A DNA stretch of 64,000 bases from contig NZ_AP025487.1 of NCBI RefSeq assembly GCF_024347475.1, positions 992,001 through 1,056,000 of the forward strand. The letters run 5' to 3'. Shown here piece after piece: positions 19,171 to 27,928 of this stretch (position 1 is its first letter; each line of letters opens with the position of its first letter). The notes beneath the pieces were generated by a model. That model saw only the letters and a list, made by a program, of their open reading frames with translations, made no database searches and was not told the origin of the DNA. The DNA is from Vibrio fortis (GTDB taxonomy: Bacteria > Pseudomonadota > Gammaproteobacteria > Enterobacterales > Vibrionaceae). The position numbers and the translations under genes were made by a program.

Positions 19171-22100
19171 TCAAACCATTAATCCATTCGATTGTTTTTC
19201 CAGTAACTGTTGTGCAGTTAAGGCGGGTAATGGTTTATAGAAGTAGTAACCCTGAATCTCGTGGCAGCCCAGTTGAGCGATGGTTTTGAATTGAGATAGG
19301 GTTTCTACGCCCTCAGCGACGATATTAAGATTGAGCTGATCCGCAATCAACTTAGTGCCTTTGATGATCGCTTGGTTCTTCTTGTTATCAATCGCATCTG
19401 AGACAAATGAGCGGTCAATTTTCACTGTGTCGATCGGGTAGAGATTAATGCAACTCAACGAAGAGTAACCCGTTCCGAAATCATCCAGTGCGATACTCAC
19501 CCCATACTCTTTGAAGCCTGTCAGTACTTCTAGCGCAACATCTTCATTATCGATCAGTGCGTTTTCAGTGATCTCCAATTGAATGTTTCGAGGGTTGATT
19601 TTGTGAGTTTCCATGATGTGGATGTATTTGGCAAAAACCGCATTGCTGCGCAGTTGAATGGCAGAGAGGTTAATGGAGAGCCGAACATCGGAAAGCCCTT
19701 GAGATTGCCAAGTATGGTATTGCGCGCAAGCATTCTCGAAAACCCATTCGTCAATTTGACCGATTAAACCCAGTTCTTCCGCTAAAGGGATAAAGTTGTT
19801 TGGAGGGACAATGCCAAGCTCTCGGTTTTGAATTCTCACTAATACCTCAAAGCCAATGATTTTCCCCGTTTGGACTGAGACTTGCGGTTGATAATGGAGC
19901 ACAAAACTGTGTGTGGCGATGGCTTCACGTAGAATCACTTCATGGGTATTTCTATTTATGCTCTTCTGTTCAATCTGCTTGTTGTAGAAGGCATAGCCGT
20001 TCCTGCCTTGTGACTTCGCTTGATACATAGCGCTGTCACCTCGTTTAAGTAAGGTTTCCGCATCGAGCCCATCATTTGGGAAGATACTGATCCCCAAACT
20101 TAGTGTCACAAATATGGGTTTCTCACACACTATGATTTCAGTTTTGAAGCTCGCAAAGATCCGCTGCGCAATATCGATAACTTCCTGCTCAGTGTGAATA
20201 TCAGGGAGGATAATAACGAACTCATCGCCACCTAATCTCGCCAATACATCTCTGGAGCGCAGCGATTGGTTGAGACGCTCGGATAGCTTGACTAAGAGTT
20301 GGTCACCAGCCGCGTGTCCCATCGAGTCATTGATGTATTTAAAGTGATCCAGATCGATAAACATAATGGCGAACTTTTTGTTATCCCGAGAAGAGAAGCG
20401 AATGGTTTCATCTAGCTTGTCTTGGAATAGAGTGCGATTGGGCAGGCCTGTTAATACGTCTGAATAGGCGAGATTCTTGATTTTTTCTTCTTGCAGGCGT
20501 TTTTCTGTGATGTCTTCAAACACACCGCGATAACCACTGAAAGCACCGTTCTTGGTGATCGGTTTTGCTGATACGAGTAAGCAGACGATGCGCCCATCTT
20601 GATGTTTGAACCAGCATTCAACGTCAACCAGATTCTGTTGTCCTTGCATCGCTTTTAAGTAGCTGTTGCTGTCTTGAATGTTGAACTGGTTAATGGGCAT
20701 TCCGATAAGATCTGCAGGGTGATATCCAATGATTTCGCTGGAAGAGTGAGAACAGTAGGTGAAGCGATCATCGATATTGGTCTCCCAAAGCCAGTTTGAC
20801 GTACTGTGGGCAATATCGCTGAACCTCTCTTCCGCTTTTTTGAGATCTTGAATCAGCATTTCGTTTTTAAGAGCAGAGCTAATAATGGCGCGCAGGTTTT
20901 CAAAGGCGGTGCCTTTACGATTGCTCAAATTCACGGTCATGAAGCCGATGGGCTTGTTGGCAAAAGAAAGTGGAAACACCATTAAGGAGTAGCGCTGTTG
21001 GTAGGCGTCAACGCTACTCGGGATCAAGTGATTGGCATTGAATACCTGTTTGTCTGAAATAATCGGTTGTTTATTGCGAACCGAGATTATGTTGGTTGCC
21101 GTCAGAGTGTCGGCATGGACATCATTGAAAATGGAGATATACATTTCAGAGAGCTTGAGAATATCAATGGCGTATTTTTTGATTGTCCCAAGGTCGAAAG
21201 AGGCGTTCAGGTTATTCACGATAGCGCGAAAGTAATTGAGGTAATACTCGGTTTCAAAGCTCTGAAATTTAATCGCGGTTTGTTCAATTCTATTTTTAAG
21301 TGTGGTGAGCTCGGCAATAAACGTTGTTAACTTTGCCGGATTAGAACTTAGCTCAAGATAACGCAGTGCATTGATCTGAAATTTTGATGCGACTTCAAGC
21401 CAGAACAGGACGTCGTCAGACTCCAACGAGTCGTCTAAGTTCTGTTTTAAAAGCATCAATAAGTCAGCATAGTCGTTGCTTTCTAGTGCCTGATGAAAAG
21501 ACGCCAAAGCGCATTCCACACGCTCATTGCTGATTGCGCCCTTATGTTGAGCAATGACATGAACAATGTGGTTATGAGTATCATCGAAGACAGCTTGCTT
21601 TCCGGTATCCCGGAGTCCGTTATTGGGTGTTTGATGGCGACTAAACTCTTGCGTATTACAACCGCATGATTCACGAATAACCAATGACGTTGGAATTTTC
21701 ACTTCATCTAACGGAGGCTGCCCTTCAATTTGCGCAATGACTTCTATGGCAGCAGCTCGACCTAACTCGAAAAGAGGCTCTCGAATACTTGTCAGCGGTG
21801 GTTCCGAGAATGCGCCCTCTAGTGTGTCCATCGAGCCCACAACCGCTAGGTCTTGAGGAACCTTAATACCTAACTCTTGGCAGGCTTCAACGACTCCCAA
21901 CGCTTGATTGTCGTTAATGGTAATTACGGCGTCGATAGGCTTGTTTTTGTCAGACAAAAATTGTTCAAGTTCTTGCTTGGCGGAACGTTTTTTCAGATCG
22001 GAATAGAGCACGAGATCTGGGTCGAAAGGAATATCGTATTTTTCTAGTTGTTCTCTGTAGATGTGCATTCTTTTTTCGGAAGAGGCGTGATATTCCGGGC

Positions 22101-22554
22101 CACGAATCAACAGAATATTACGAAAATGATGAACGTTGACAAAGTGGTCAAAGAGCTCAGAAAATCCGGTTTCATAATCGGTTGAGATACTGGTATATGG
22201 GCTGATTTTACAGCCAATGTTAACGATTGGAACATCAGAGAATTGCTCAATGAATTCAGCGCTTTCTTTCTCATTAACAAAGCGCATATGGGAACTGAAT
22301 GGACTAATAACTCCTGAAATAAGCTTCATGTTGACTAGATCGAATACTTTATCTCTTGCCAGTGTTAAATGGTCTGTGGACTTTATTACACCGCCACAAA
22401 AGCCGATGATGTTGTAATTATGCTGCTCTGCTACATGGGCGGCACCTCGCATGATGCCTTCGTGGTAATGGGACGTCATAGAACCCACCAAAACGGCTAT
22501 GGTTGGACGTCCATTTTGTAAGCTCATTATGGAGTTGGGTAGAGAGTCGCTCAT
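19171..22554 (-). CDS. LacI-like sensor, PAS, GGDEF and EAL protein (c-di-GMP turnover)
   Basis: The ATG at 22554 is preferred over an upstream TTG; the product is 1127 residues. Residues 17-300 form a periplasmic-binding-like fold of the LacI type (TIAVLVGSMTSHYHEGIMRG, VPQDLAVVGSMDT, PLTSIREPLFELGRAA) with no HTH, ending in RESCGC. A helical region with no named domain spans about 320-570. A PAS domain (577-687), an intact GGDEF motif (775-779) with an inhibitory RSRD site five residues before it, and an EAL domain (885-1120) follow. The EAL motif reads EVL, an active variant in known enzymes; DDFGTG and KIDRSFV are present. No membrane segment or signal peptide is seen, so it should sense a cytoplasmic ligand, perhaps a sugar, and make or degrade c-di-GMP. 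Confidence 0.9.
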   Translation of the reverse strand: MSDSLPNSIMSLQNGRPTIAVLVGSMTSHYHEGIMRGAAHVAEQHNYNIIGFCGGVIKSTDHLTLARDKVFDLVNMKLISGVISPFSSHMRFVNEKESAEFIEQFSDVPIVNIGCKISPYTSISTDYETGFSELFDHFVNVHHFRNILLIRGPEYHASSEKRMHIYREQLEKYDIPFDPDLVLYSDLKKRSAKQELEQFLSDKNKPIDAVITINDNQALGVVEACQELGIKVPQDLAVVGSMDTLEGAFSEPPLTSIREPLFELGRAAAIEVIAQIEGQPPLDEVKIPTSLVIRESCGCNTQEFSRHQTPNNGLRDTGKQAVFDDTHNHIVHVIAQHKGAISNERVECALASFHQALESNDYADLLMLLKQNLDDSLESDDVLFWLEVASKFQINALRYLELSSNPAKLTTFIAELTTLKNRIEQTAIKFQSFETEYYLNYFRAIVNNLNASFDLGTIKKYAIDILKLSEMYISIFNDVHADTLTATNIISVRNKQPIISDKQVFNANHLIPSSVDAYQQRYSLMVFPLSFANKPIGFMTVNLSNRKGTAFENLRAIISSALKNEMLIQDLKKAEERFSDIAHSTSNWLWETNIDDRFTYCSHSSSEIIGYHPADLIGMPINQFNIQDSNSYLKAMQGQQNLVDVECWFKHQDGRIVCLLVSAKPITKNGAFSGYRGVFEDITEKRLQEEKIKNLAYSDVLTGLPNRTLFQDKLDETIRFSSRDNKKFAIMFIDLDHFKYINDSMGHAAGDQLLVKLSERLNQSLRSRDVLARLGGDEFVIILPDIHTEQEVIDIAQRIFASFKTEIIVCEKPIFVTLSLGISIFPNDGLDAETLLKRGDSAMYQAKSQGRNGYAFYNKQIEQKSINRNTHEVILREAIATHSFVLHYQPQVSVQTGKIIGFEVLVRIQNRELGIVPPNNFIPLAEELGLIGQIDEWVFENACAQYHTWQSQGLSDVRLSINLSAIQLRSNAVFAKYIHIMETHKINPRNIQLEITENALIDNEDVALEVLTGFKEYGVSIALDDFGTGYSSLSCINLYPIDTVKIDRSFVSDAIDNKKNQAIIKGTKLIADQLNLNIVAEGVETLSQFKTIAQLGCHEIQGYYFYKPLPALTAQQLLEKQSNGLMV

Positions 22555-22747
22555 AATACTAACGGCCTTGTTATTGGTTTTATTTGTATTATTTATTTGT
22601 GTGAGAAAAACGCAAATTCTCAATTATGGGAGCGTGATCTCGTTAGCTATCCATACACAGTTCGCATAGAGAGTTATGAAGTGAGTCATGTTTTGATGGG
22701 ATACAGAGATTGATGTTGATGGTGGAATCTAAGCTGGAGATTTATTT

Positions 22748-22761
22748 CAATTGCGCAATTG
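22748..22761. promoter_or_regulatory. Perfect 14-bp palindrome upstream of the AraC gene
   Basis: CAATTGCGCAATTG is perfectly symmetric and lies in the 314-bp divergent region between the c-di-GMP gene and the AraC-type gene. A nearby sequence GAGAAAAACCGCAA (22777) repeats GAGAAAAACGCAA (22604). The binding protein is unknown. Confidence 0.45.
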
Positions 22762-22786
22762 TTAATGTTTTTCACCGAGAAAAACC

Positions 22787-22800
22787 GCAATTTTGTACAA
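22787..22800. promoter_or_regulatory. Candidate AraC-family operator, site 1
   Basis: GCAATTTTGTACAA occurs here, 68 bp upstream of the AraC-type gene, and again at 23709-23722 upstream of azlC. A 14-nt exact match in front of both the regulator and its adjacent operon suggests autoregulation plus operon control. Confidence 0.55.
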
Positions 22801-22867
22801 AAGCTTGGTTAACTTATAAAGTACACTGATAGATTCAAAGGAAGGCGCTACCTGAAGGAATAGGGCG

Positions 22868-23695
22868 ATGAAAAAGGCGAAGAAGGAAAAGGCGGATTAC
22901 AAGATCACCGAAGAGCTTGGTGGCCTTGAGATTTTGAACGCTGAATACGAAAAGCAGAATTTCTCTCGCCATAGCCACGAAGGGTATACGCTTGGCGTGA
23001 TTGAGCAGGGCGCCCAACGTTTCTATCGTACTGGTGGCCATCATGTTGCGCCTCAAGATGCGATTATCTTAGTGAATGCCGATGAAGTGCATAGCGGGCA
23101 CTCGGCCACTGAAGGCGGATGGGCGTATCGTGCAATGTATCCACTCCCGGAGCAACTGGCCAAAATTACCCAAGAGCTTAACCTACCTAACTATGGTGCT
23201 CCCTACTTTCCTCGCGCAGTGGTTGAAGATCCTGAGCTCGCGAATCAGTTGCGTTTGGTCTTCAACACGATTGATGAGTCAGACAATCGCTTACTACGTG
23301 AAACTCTAATGTACGGCATGTTAGTAAAACTCATCAGTCGTCATGGGAAAAGCCCACTCAAACCTCAACTCGACAGTAAAACGCAGCGACAACTGGTGTT
23401 AGTAAAAGAATTCCTCGATGACTTTCCGCAAGCCGATGTCTCGTTGGAAGAGCTGTCAAAGTTGGCGGCATTGAGCCCCTATCATTTGGTGCGCTCATTC
23501 CAAAAAGAGTTTGGTTTGCCGCCTCACGCTTATCAGATTCAATCTCGACTGCGCCTGGCGAGAACCTTGCTTAAGAGAGGGCATTCTATTTCGGATACAG
23601 CACAAGAGTGCGGTTTCCACGACCAGAGTCATTTTCATCGACACTTTAAGAAGGCTAACGGTTATACGCCGGGTCAGTACATCAAGATGCTGTGA
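22868..23695 (+). CDS. AraC-family transcriptional regulator
   Basis: A 275-residue protein. The N-terminal cupin (residues 30-110) has a histidine-rich pocket, RHSHEGYTLGVIEQGAQRFYR. The C-terminal double HTH (about 175-275) includes SLEELSKLAALSPYHLVRSFQKEFG and SISDTAQECGFHDQSHFHRHFKK. Regulators of this cupin-AraC type sit next to azlCD or other amino-acid exporters in many bacteria. The ATG at 22868 follows GAAGGAATAGGG. It precedes azlCD on the same strand by 93 bp and is likely their regulator. Confidence 0.9.
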   Translation: MKKAKKEKADYKITEELGGLEILNAEYEKQNFSRHSHEGYTLGVIEQGAQRFYRTGGHHVAPQDAIILVNADEVHSGHSATEGGWAYRAMYPLPEQLAKITQELNLPNYGAPYFPRAVVEDPELANQLRLVFNTIDESDNRLLRETLMYGMLVKLISRHGKSPLKPQLDSKTQRQLVLVKEFLDDFPQADVSLEELSKLAALSPYHLVRSFQKEFGLPPHAYQIQSRLRLARTLLKRGHSISDTAQECGFHDQSHFHRHFKKANGYTPGQYIKML

Positions 23696-23708
23696 CGCTC
23701 AGTATTCA

Positions 23709-23722
23709 GCAATTTTGTACAA
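23709..23722. promoter_or_regulatory. Candidate AraC-family operator, site 2
   Basis: Second copy of GCAATTTTGTACAA, 66 bp upstream of the azlC start and 14 bp after the AraC stop. Confidence 0.55.
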
Positions 23723-23788
23723 TCGCGCATAAGCTAGGCTGACTAAATTGTTCCCAAGGTTTAATAGATTTGAAATGGAAGTATCAAT

Positions 23789-24508
23789 ATGACGAGAAAA
23801 TCTCAGCTTTGGAAAGGGGCACTAGCCGGGATGCCACTGAGTATTGCGGTGATTCCATGGGGAATATTGGCGGGTTCGTACGCCATAGATGCGGGGCTTG
23901 ATCCGCTTCAAGCACAAGCAATGTCTGCGATTTTGTTTGCTGGCTCAGCGCAGTTAGTCGCAGCAGGTATGTTTAAAGCCGGAATTGGCTTAGGCACTAT
24001 GTTATTGACCACTCTGTTCATTACATCGCGTCATTTTTTATATAGCGTTTCCATGCGCGATAAAATCAGTGATTTGCCTACACGCTGGCGCTTGTTGCTG
24101 GGTTTTTGGCTCACGGACGAACTGTTCGCGATATGCAGTGGTCAATCGAAACAAGAGTTCAATCGCTGGTATGCGGCAGGTGTCGGAGGTGTGTTTTATC
24201 TGTTCTGGAATATGGCGAGCTTTGTCGGCATCGTCGCGGGCAGTCAAATTCCTTCTCTGAATGAAATCGGTCTTGATTTCGCCGTTGCTGCAACCTTTAT
24301 CGCTCTGGTGTTCCCACTAATTAATACCATGCCGGTCATTGTGTGCGTTTTGGTGTCACTGTTAGTGTCTGTGGTGCTCACGGTGAATCAAGTTGAGGGA
24401 GCCTTAATGGTGGCATCTATTGCGGGCATGCTCTCCGGCTTTCTATGTGAAAGTTATAAAGATGGAGATGTTTCAACGCATTCGGCAACAGAGGGAGAAT
24501 CATCATGA
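23789..24508 (+). CDS. azlC: AzlC-type branched-chain amino-acid exporter, large subunit
   Basis: A 239-residue membrane protein of the LIV-E family. It contains the N-terminal GALAGMPLSIAVIPWGILAG and FAGSAQLVAAGMF motifs typical of AzlC/YgaZ and about seven membrane segments. AzlCD (E. coli YgaZH) exports branched-chain amino acids and methionine. The stop overlaps the azlD start by four bases (ATGA). The adjacent AraC-type protein is the probable regulator. The substrate is inferred from the family. Confidence 0.9.
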   Translation: MTRKSQLWKGALAGMPLSIAVIPWGILAGSYAIDAGLDPLQAQAMSAILFAGSAQLVAAGMFKAGIGLGTMLLTTLFITSRHFLYSVSMRDKISDLPTRWRLLLGFWLTDELFAICSGQSKQEFNRWYAAGVGGVFYLFWNMASFVGIVAGSQIPSLNEIGLDFAVAATFIALVFPLINTMPVIVCVLVSLLVSVVLTVNQVEGALMVASIAGMLSGFLCESYKDGDVSTHSATEGESS

Positions 24509-24837
24509 TCTGGTTGACCATTCTTTTGATGACCGCGATTGTGTTTGTGAGTCGTTACTTGTTTCTTGAGCCCGCAGTACCTCTTCGTTTGAATAGCTCA
24601 GCACGTAGGCTGCTGCGTTATTCTGGTCCAGCCGTATTGACGGCGATTTGGGGGCCTATTGTTTTCGCGCCAGAGAAATCACTGTGGGTGAGTGCGGAAA
24701 ACCCTTACTTGATAGCGGCATTGATGACCTTTCTGCTGATTTGGAAAACGGGTAATGTGCTAGTTACCATCCTGCTCAGTATGGGGGTGTTTCTTTTGTA
24801 TAACTTGGTATTGGTCGATTATCTGTTTCACTCATAA
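24505..24837 (+). CDS. azlD: AzlD-type exporter, small subunit
   Basis: A 110-residue, four-segment membrane protein of the AzlD/YgaH family (VFVSRYLFLEP near the N-terminus, LLRYSGPAVLTAI in the middle). It is needed together with AzlC for export. The start codon overlaps the azlC stop, so translation is coupled. A terminator follows directly. Confidence 0.9.
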   Translation: MIWLTILLMTAIVFVSRYLFLEPAVPLRLNSSARRLLRYSGPAVLTAIWGPIVFAPEKSLWVSAENPYLIAALMTFLLIWKTGNVLVTILLSMGVFLLYNLVLVDYLFHS

Positions 24838-24838
24838 T

Positions 24839-24868
24839 AAAACAGGGCTCATATGAGCCCTGTTTTTT
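24839..24868. terminator. Bidirectional terminator between azlD and the DUF3297 gene
   Basis: AAACAGGGCTCAT pairs with ATGAGCCCTGTTT followed by T residues. A-rich and T-rich flanks serve both convergent genes. Confidence 0.9.
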
Positions 24869-24880
24869 CGTGTTCTCAGC

Positions 24881-25129
24881 TTACTTGTAGAAAGCTTCAA
24901 CTGTGCCTTTCAATGTGATTAGCATTGGACGACCGAAACGGTCTAGCGCTTTAGGTGAAGGGATTTTTACCCAACCTTCGCTGATGCAGTACTCTTCAAC
25001 GTCAGTACGCTCTTTACCGTTTAGACGAATGCCGATGTGGTGCTCGAAACACTCAGCTACGTGGTGCGGGCTGCGTGGGTTACCTGCTAGACGATCTGGT
25101 AGAGCTGGCTTTGATGTGTTATCTGTCAT
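24881..25129 (-). CDS. DUF3297 family protein
   Basis: An 82-residue soluble protein containing the family pattern PDRLAGNPRSPHH, IGIRLNGKERTDVEEYC and KALDRFGRPMLITLKGTVE. The family is short and widespread in proteobacteria, with no established function. It is monocistronic, with a terminator at its 3' end. Confidence 0.85.
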   Translation of the reverse strand: MTDNTSKPALPDRLAGNPRSPHHVAECFEHHIGIRLNGKERTDVEEYCISEGWVKIPSPKALDRFGRPMLITLKGTVEAFYK

Positions 25130-25336
25130 GATGCTTACTTACAGTAAATAAAAAGTGCGTCATTGTAGACAAAATAAGACCTGAGCATCAAGAAAAGTTG
25201 TCATTATTCTAGGGTTATTTTGTAGTGTTGAAAGAGTACTAGACTCTAACAATCCCTCGCGTTTGCCGAATCTCCTCGCCATGCATAGACAGAGCGTTTA
25301 CCATGTAACATAAATTTGTATTTGGAAGTAATTACT

Positions 25337-25672
25337 ATGTCTTTCCCTCCTTGCCCGAGCTGTAGCTCTGAATATGTTTATCAAGACCAAAGCCATCTTA
25401 TTTGTCCTGAATGTGCTTATGAGTGGAACCCTGAAGAAGTCGCGAAAGAGAGCGAGCTAAATATTAAAGATGCCAATGGCAGCCTGTTGGCGGAAGGGGA
25501 TAAGATCACACTGGCTAAAGACCTAAAAGTAAAAGGCAGTTCGTTAGTGTTGAAGATCGGTACTAAAGGCGTGATTAAACGTATGAACGATGGCAAGGAT
25601 CATCAGCTAGATTGTAAGCTTGATGGTGCCGGTGAGATGATGGTGACCGCCAAGTATGTAAAAAAGGCGTAG
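25337..25672 (+). CDS. yjdM: YjdM/PhnA-family zinc-ribbon protein
   Basis: The start at 25337 is chosen because GGAAG precedes it and the product then begins MSFPPCPSC, as in E. coli YjdM. The 111-residue protein has an N-terminal zinc ribbon with two CxxC pairs (CPSC and CPEC, residues 6-27) and a C-terminal SH3-like PhnA domain (about 40-111, [15 protein letters not shown]). The old name alkylphosphonate uptake protein is not supported by function. It stands alone. Confidence 0.9.
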   Translation: MSFPPCPSCSSEYVYQDQSHLICPECAYEWNPEEVAKESELNIKDANGSLLAEGDKITLAKDLKVKGSSLVLKIGTKGVIKRMNDGKDHQLDCKLDGAGEMMVTAKYVKKA

Positions 25673-25819
25673 TTCGTTGTTTTGGTGAGTAGGGTGAGAC
25701 TGTGTATTGCCCCTCAAAACCGATATTTGTTTTGTTCGAAAGTGCTAGGTATGCAAAAAGTCGACGTAAATAAATGATATATACTGAAGTCACTGCTTTG
25801 TAACAACGAAGGTGACGGA

Positions 25820-26086
25820 ATGTCGAAGACCACTAAGCTGCAAAACGAAGATAAACTGTTTAAAAAGGCAATGGAAGTCGGAACTAAGCTGGCTGAAATG
25901 CAAGGCTTTAAGCTCAATGATCCGAGTATGTCACAATCGGTGAAAGCAAAGGCTATCTACCTGTTTTTAGTCGATGCAAAGCAAATTACTCCTCTGCCTG
26001 CCGACAAGCAGGAAGGTAAGGATATTAAAAAGCGCCTCGCGGTGTGGATTCACAGTGCATTGCCTGAAGGTGATCCACTTAAATAA
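25820..26086 (+). CDS. Small conserved protein, probably DUF5062 family
   Basis: An 88-residue charged protein with no signal or membrane segment. It resembles a small Vibrio family that I recall as DUF5062: FKKAMEVGTKLAEMQGF, KAIYLFLVDAKQITPLPADKQEG, RLAVWIHSALPEGDPLK. The family has no known function. A GGTGACGG sequence precedes the ATG, and a terminator follows. Confidence 0.7.
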   Translation: MSKTTKLQNEDKLFKKAMEVGTKLAEMQGFKLNDPSMSQSVKAKAIYLFLVDAKQITPLPADKQEGKDIKKRLAVWIHSALPEGDPLK

Positions 26087-26099
26087 GTTTAGCGAATAC

Positions 26100-26141
26100 A
26101 AAAATCCCCAATCAGTCTAGCCACTGGTTGGGGATTTTTTT
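26100..26141. terminator. Terminator after the small conserved gene
   Basis: AAAATCCCCAA pairs with TTGGGGATTTTTTT, with an A-run on the other strand. It separates the gene from the convergent Bor-type gene. Confidence 0.85.
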
Positions 26142-26186
26142 GCATGTCAAAAGTCTTGAAGTTGTTATTCAATACCTGGGTATTAA

Positions 26187-26474
26187 TTACGCTTTGCAGT
26201 AAACTCGCGCGTCACGTGGTGTATAAATACCAAAAGTCACTGTGCGTAGCAGGCCGTTTACAAACGTTTCTTGTACTTCAACCTTAGCAACTTTGTCGAT
26301 ACCACCACATACTTTTGCCGCATCGATCTCTTTCTCTTGCGCTAGGCCATTAATAAAGAAGTGTTGCGGTGCATCTGTTGTTACTTCTGCTTCATCAGGC
26401 GCCATAACAAATGTTTGTTGAGCACAACCTGTTGCTACCATAGACAGTGCCGCGATAAGAATTAGCTTCTTCAT
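26187..26474 (-). CDS. Bor/Iss-family lipoprotein
   Basis: The start at 26474 is chosen because GGAG (7 bases upstream) fits it better than the upstream ATG at 26486. The 95-residue product has lipobox ATGC and the Bor pattern: TFVMAP near the mature N-terminus, QHFFINGLAQEKEIDAAKVCGG, VQETFVNGLLRTVTFGIYTPRDARVYC. Bor of lambda and Iss of E. coli promote serum survival; in Vibrio the role is unknown. It is monocistronic. Confidence 0.85.
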   Translation of the reverse strand: MKKLILIAALSMVATGCAQQTFVMAPDEAEVTTDAPQHFFINGLAQEKEIDAAKVCGGIDKVAKVEVQETFVNGLLRTVTFGIYTPRDARVYCKA

Positions 26475-26572
26475 TGTTTTCTCCATTTAATAATCATGTT
26501 TTTAATCAGCTCACACTTAAGCGGTGTGAGTTAACCGTTGATGGAGTCAATTATTCCAAAGTTCTTATTTTG

Positions 26573-27895
26573 TTACTGTATAGGTTTGTCAGGCTCTGAA
26601 TTACATTTCGGTAAACACAAACTAAACATGGCACCATTCAATAAAGTACTGTGACCAACGTTAGCGTGTCCACCATGTTGTTGGCAGATCTTTTCTACAA
26701 TCGAGAGGCCAAGGCCGTGGCCACTTTTCCCTTTGTTACGCGCCTTGTTACCCACATAAAAAGGTTCAAACAGGTGAGCGAGATGCTCTTCGTCAACACC
26801 GGGGCCATCATCGTGGATCTCAATGCAGACGTATTTATCTCTATCAACAAGATGGATGGCGACTTGAGTCTCTGCGAACTTGAAAGCGTTACGGACAACG
26901 TTATCGAGCGCACGCTTGAGCAGGTGCTTATCGGCTTCCAACTGTTGATCGCTGCTCAAATTCGAAGTCAGGGCTAGTGTTAATTTGGTCTCTTTTTGCC
27001 AACGTGGTATCAGTTTGTCCACATAAGTTGAGAGTTCAAAACTGCTCTTTTCTAAATCCAATTTTTGATTATCAAGTTTGGCAAAATAGAGCAACTCATC
27101 CACCATGCCTTCCATCTCTTCGGTATCCTCAACAATACTGTCGATGGTCTCTCTTTGTTCTTGGTTGAGAGGCGTATCTTTTAGCAGTTCAGCTTGCCAT
27201 TGAATACGGAACACAGGCGTTCGAAGCTCATGGGCAACGGCGTTGGTTAGTGCTCGATTGCTGTCTATTAGGTGCTGAATCTTGTCTGCCATAAGGTTAA
27301 ATGAGCGATTAAGTGTACCGATTGCACTGCCGCTATTTGTGACTGCTCGCGTTGAAAAATCACCTGCAGCAAAGCTCAACGTTGCGCGCTCTAGCTTTTT
27401 CACTCGGCGGTAAATAACAAATAGGTGGCCAGAGGTATAAACGACAAAGCTGAGAATGAAGAACAGCCACAAGAGATCATCTTCGAACTGAATTTTCTGT
27501 CGTACAAAGGCGTCTTCGTCTGGTGCGTAACGGTATATAGAATCGGAGCCAGCAAAGTGGAACCAGAGATCTCTATCATCATCAAACAGGATCGGCATAT
27601 CTGACTGAGCTTTGAAAAATTCGAGAATGTCAGAAGGCACACCTTCCCCAAGAGGAAAAGTGGTGACGATATGTCGAGTCATGTCGGCAAATTGAGTGAT
27701 GGCCTCTTCAGCCGCCTCAACACCTTGATTGGTGGCGATGTTGCTAATGAGCTGCTGATGCGCCAACGCCTCGTAGTCGTATAAGACAAACTCGTAGTCG
27801 GTTGTCCACTGATAGACGGTGACTTCATAAGCAAAAATGCTCGCCATAAAACAGGCAAACAGGCCGATGATTGATTCTAGATATATGCGTTTCAT
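26573..27895 (-). CDS. Sensor histidine kinase, RstB-like
   Basis: A 440-residue membrane kinase. TM1 lies at about 5-24, a periplasmic sensor at 25-140, TM2 at 142-163, and HAMP at about 164-215. The DHp domain has the phosphohistidine H222 in NAVAHELRTPVFR, and the ATPase domain has N-box VVRNAFKF, G1 DDGPGVD and G2 GHGLGLSIV. The AHELRTP context and the partner regulator resemble RstB. It starts 33 bp after the response regulator stop, in one operon. The stimulus is unknown. A lipoprotein gene is divergent beyond the regulator. Confidence 0.85.
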   Translation of the reverse strand: MKRIYLESIIGLFACFMASIFAYEVTVYQWTTDYEFVLYDYEALAHQQLISNIATNQGVEAAEEAITQFADMTRHIVTTFPLGEGVPSDILEFFKAQSDMPILFDDDRDLWFHFAGSDSIYRYAPDEDAFVRQKIQFEDDLLWLFFILSFVVYTSGHLFVIYRRVKKLERATLSFAAGDFSTRAVTNSGSAIGTLNRSFNLMADKIQHLIDSNRALTNAVAHELRTPVFRIQWQAELLKDTPLNQEQRETIDSIVEDTEEMEGMVDELLYFAKLDNQKLDLEKSSFELSTYVDKLIPRWQKETKLTLALTSNLSSDQQLEADKHLLKRALDNVVRNAFKFAETQVAIHLVDRDKYVCIEIHDDGPGVDEEHLAHLFEPFYVGNKARNKGKSGHGLGLSIVEKICQQHGGHANVGHSTLLNGAMFSLCLPKCNSEPDKPIQ

Positions 27896-27928
27896 TGTTC
27901 TCTTCGTTATTGGGTGAGTTAACGCAAA

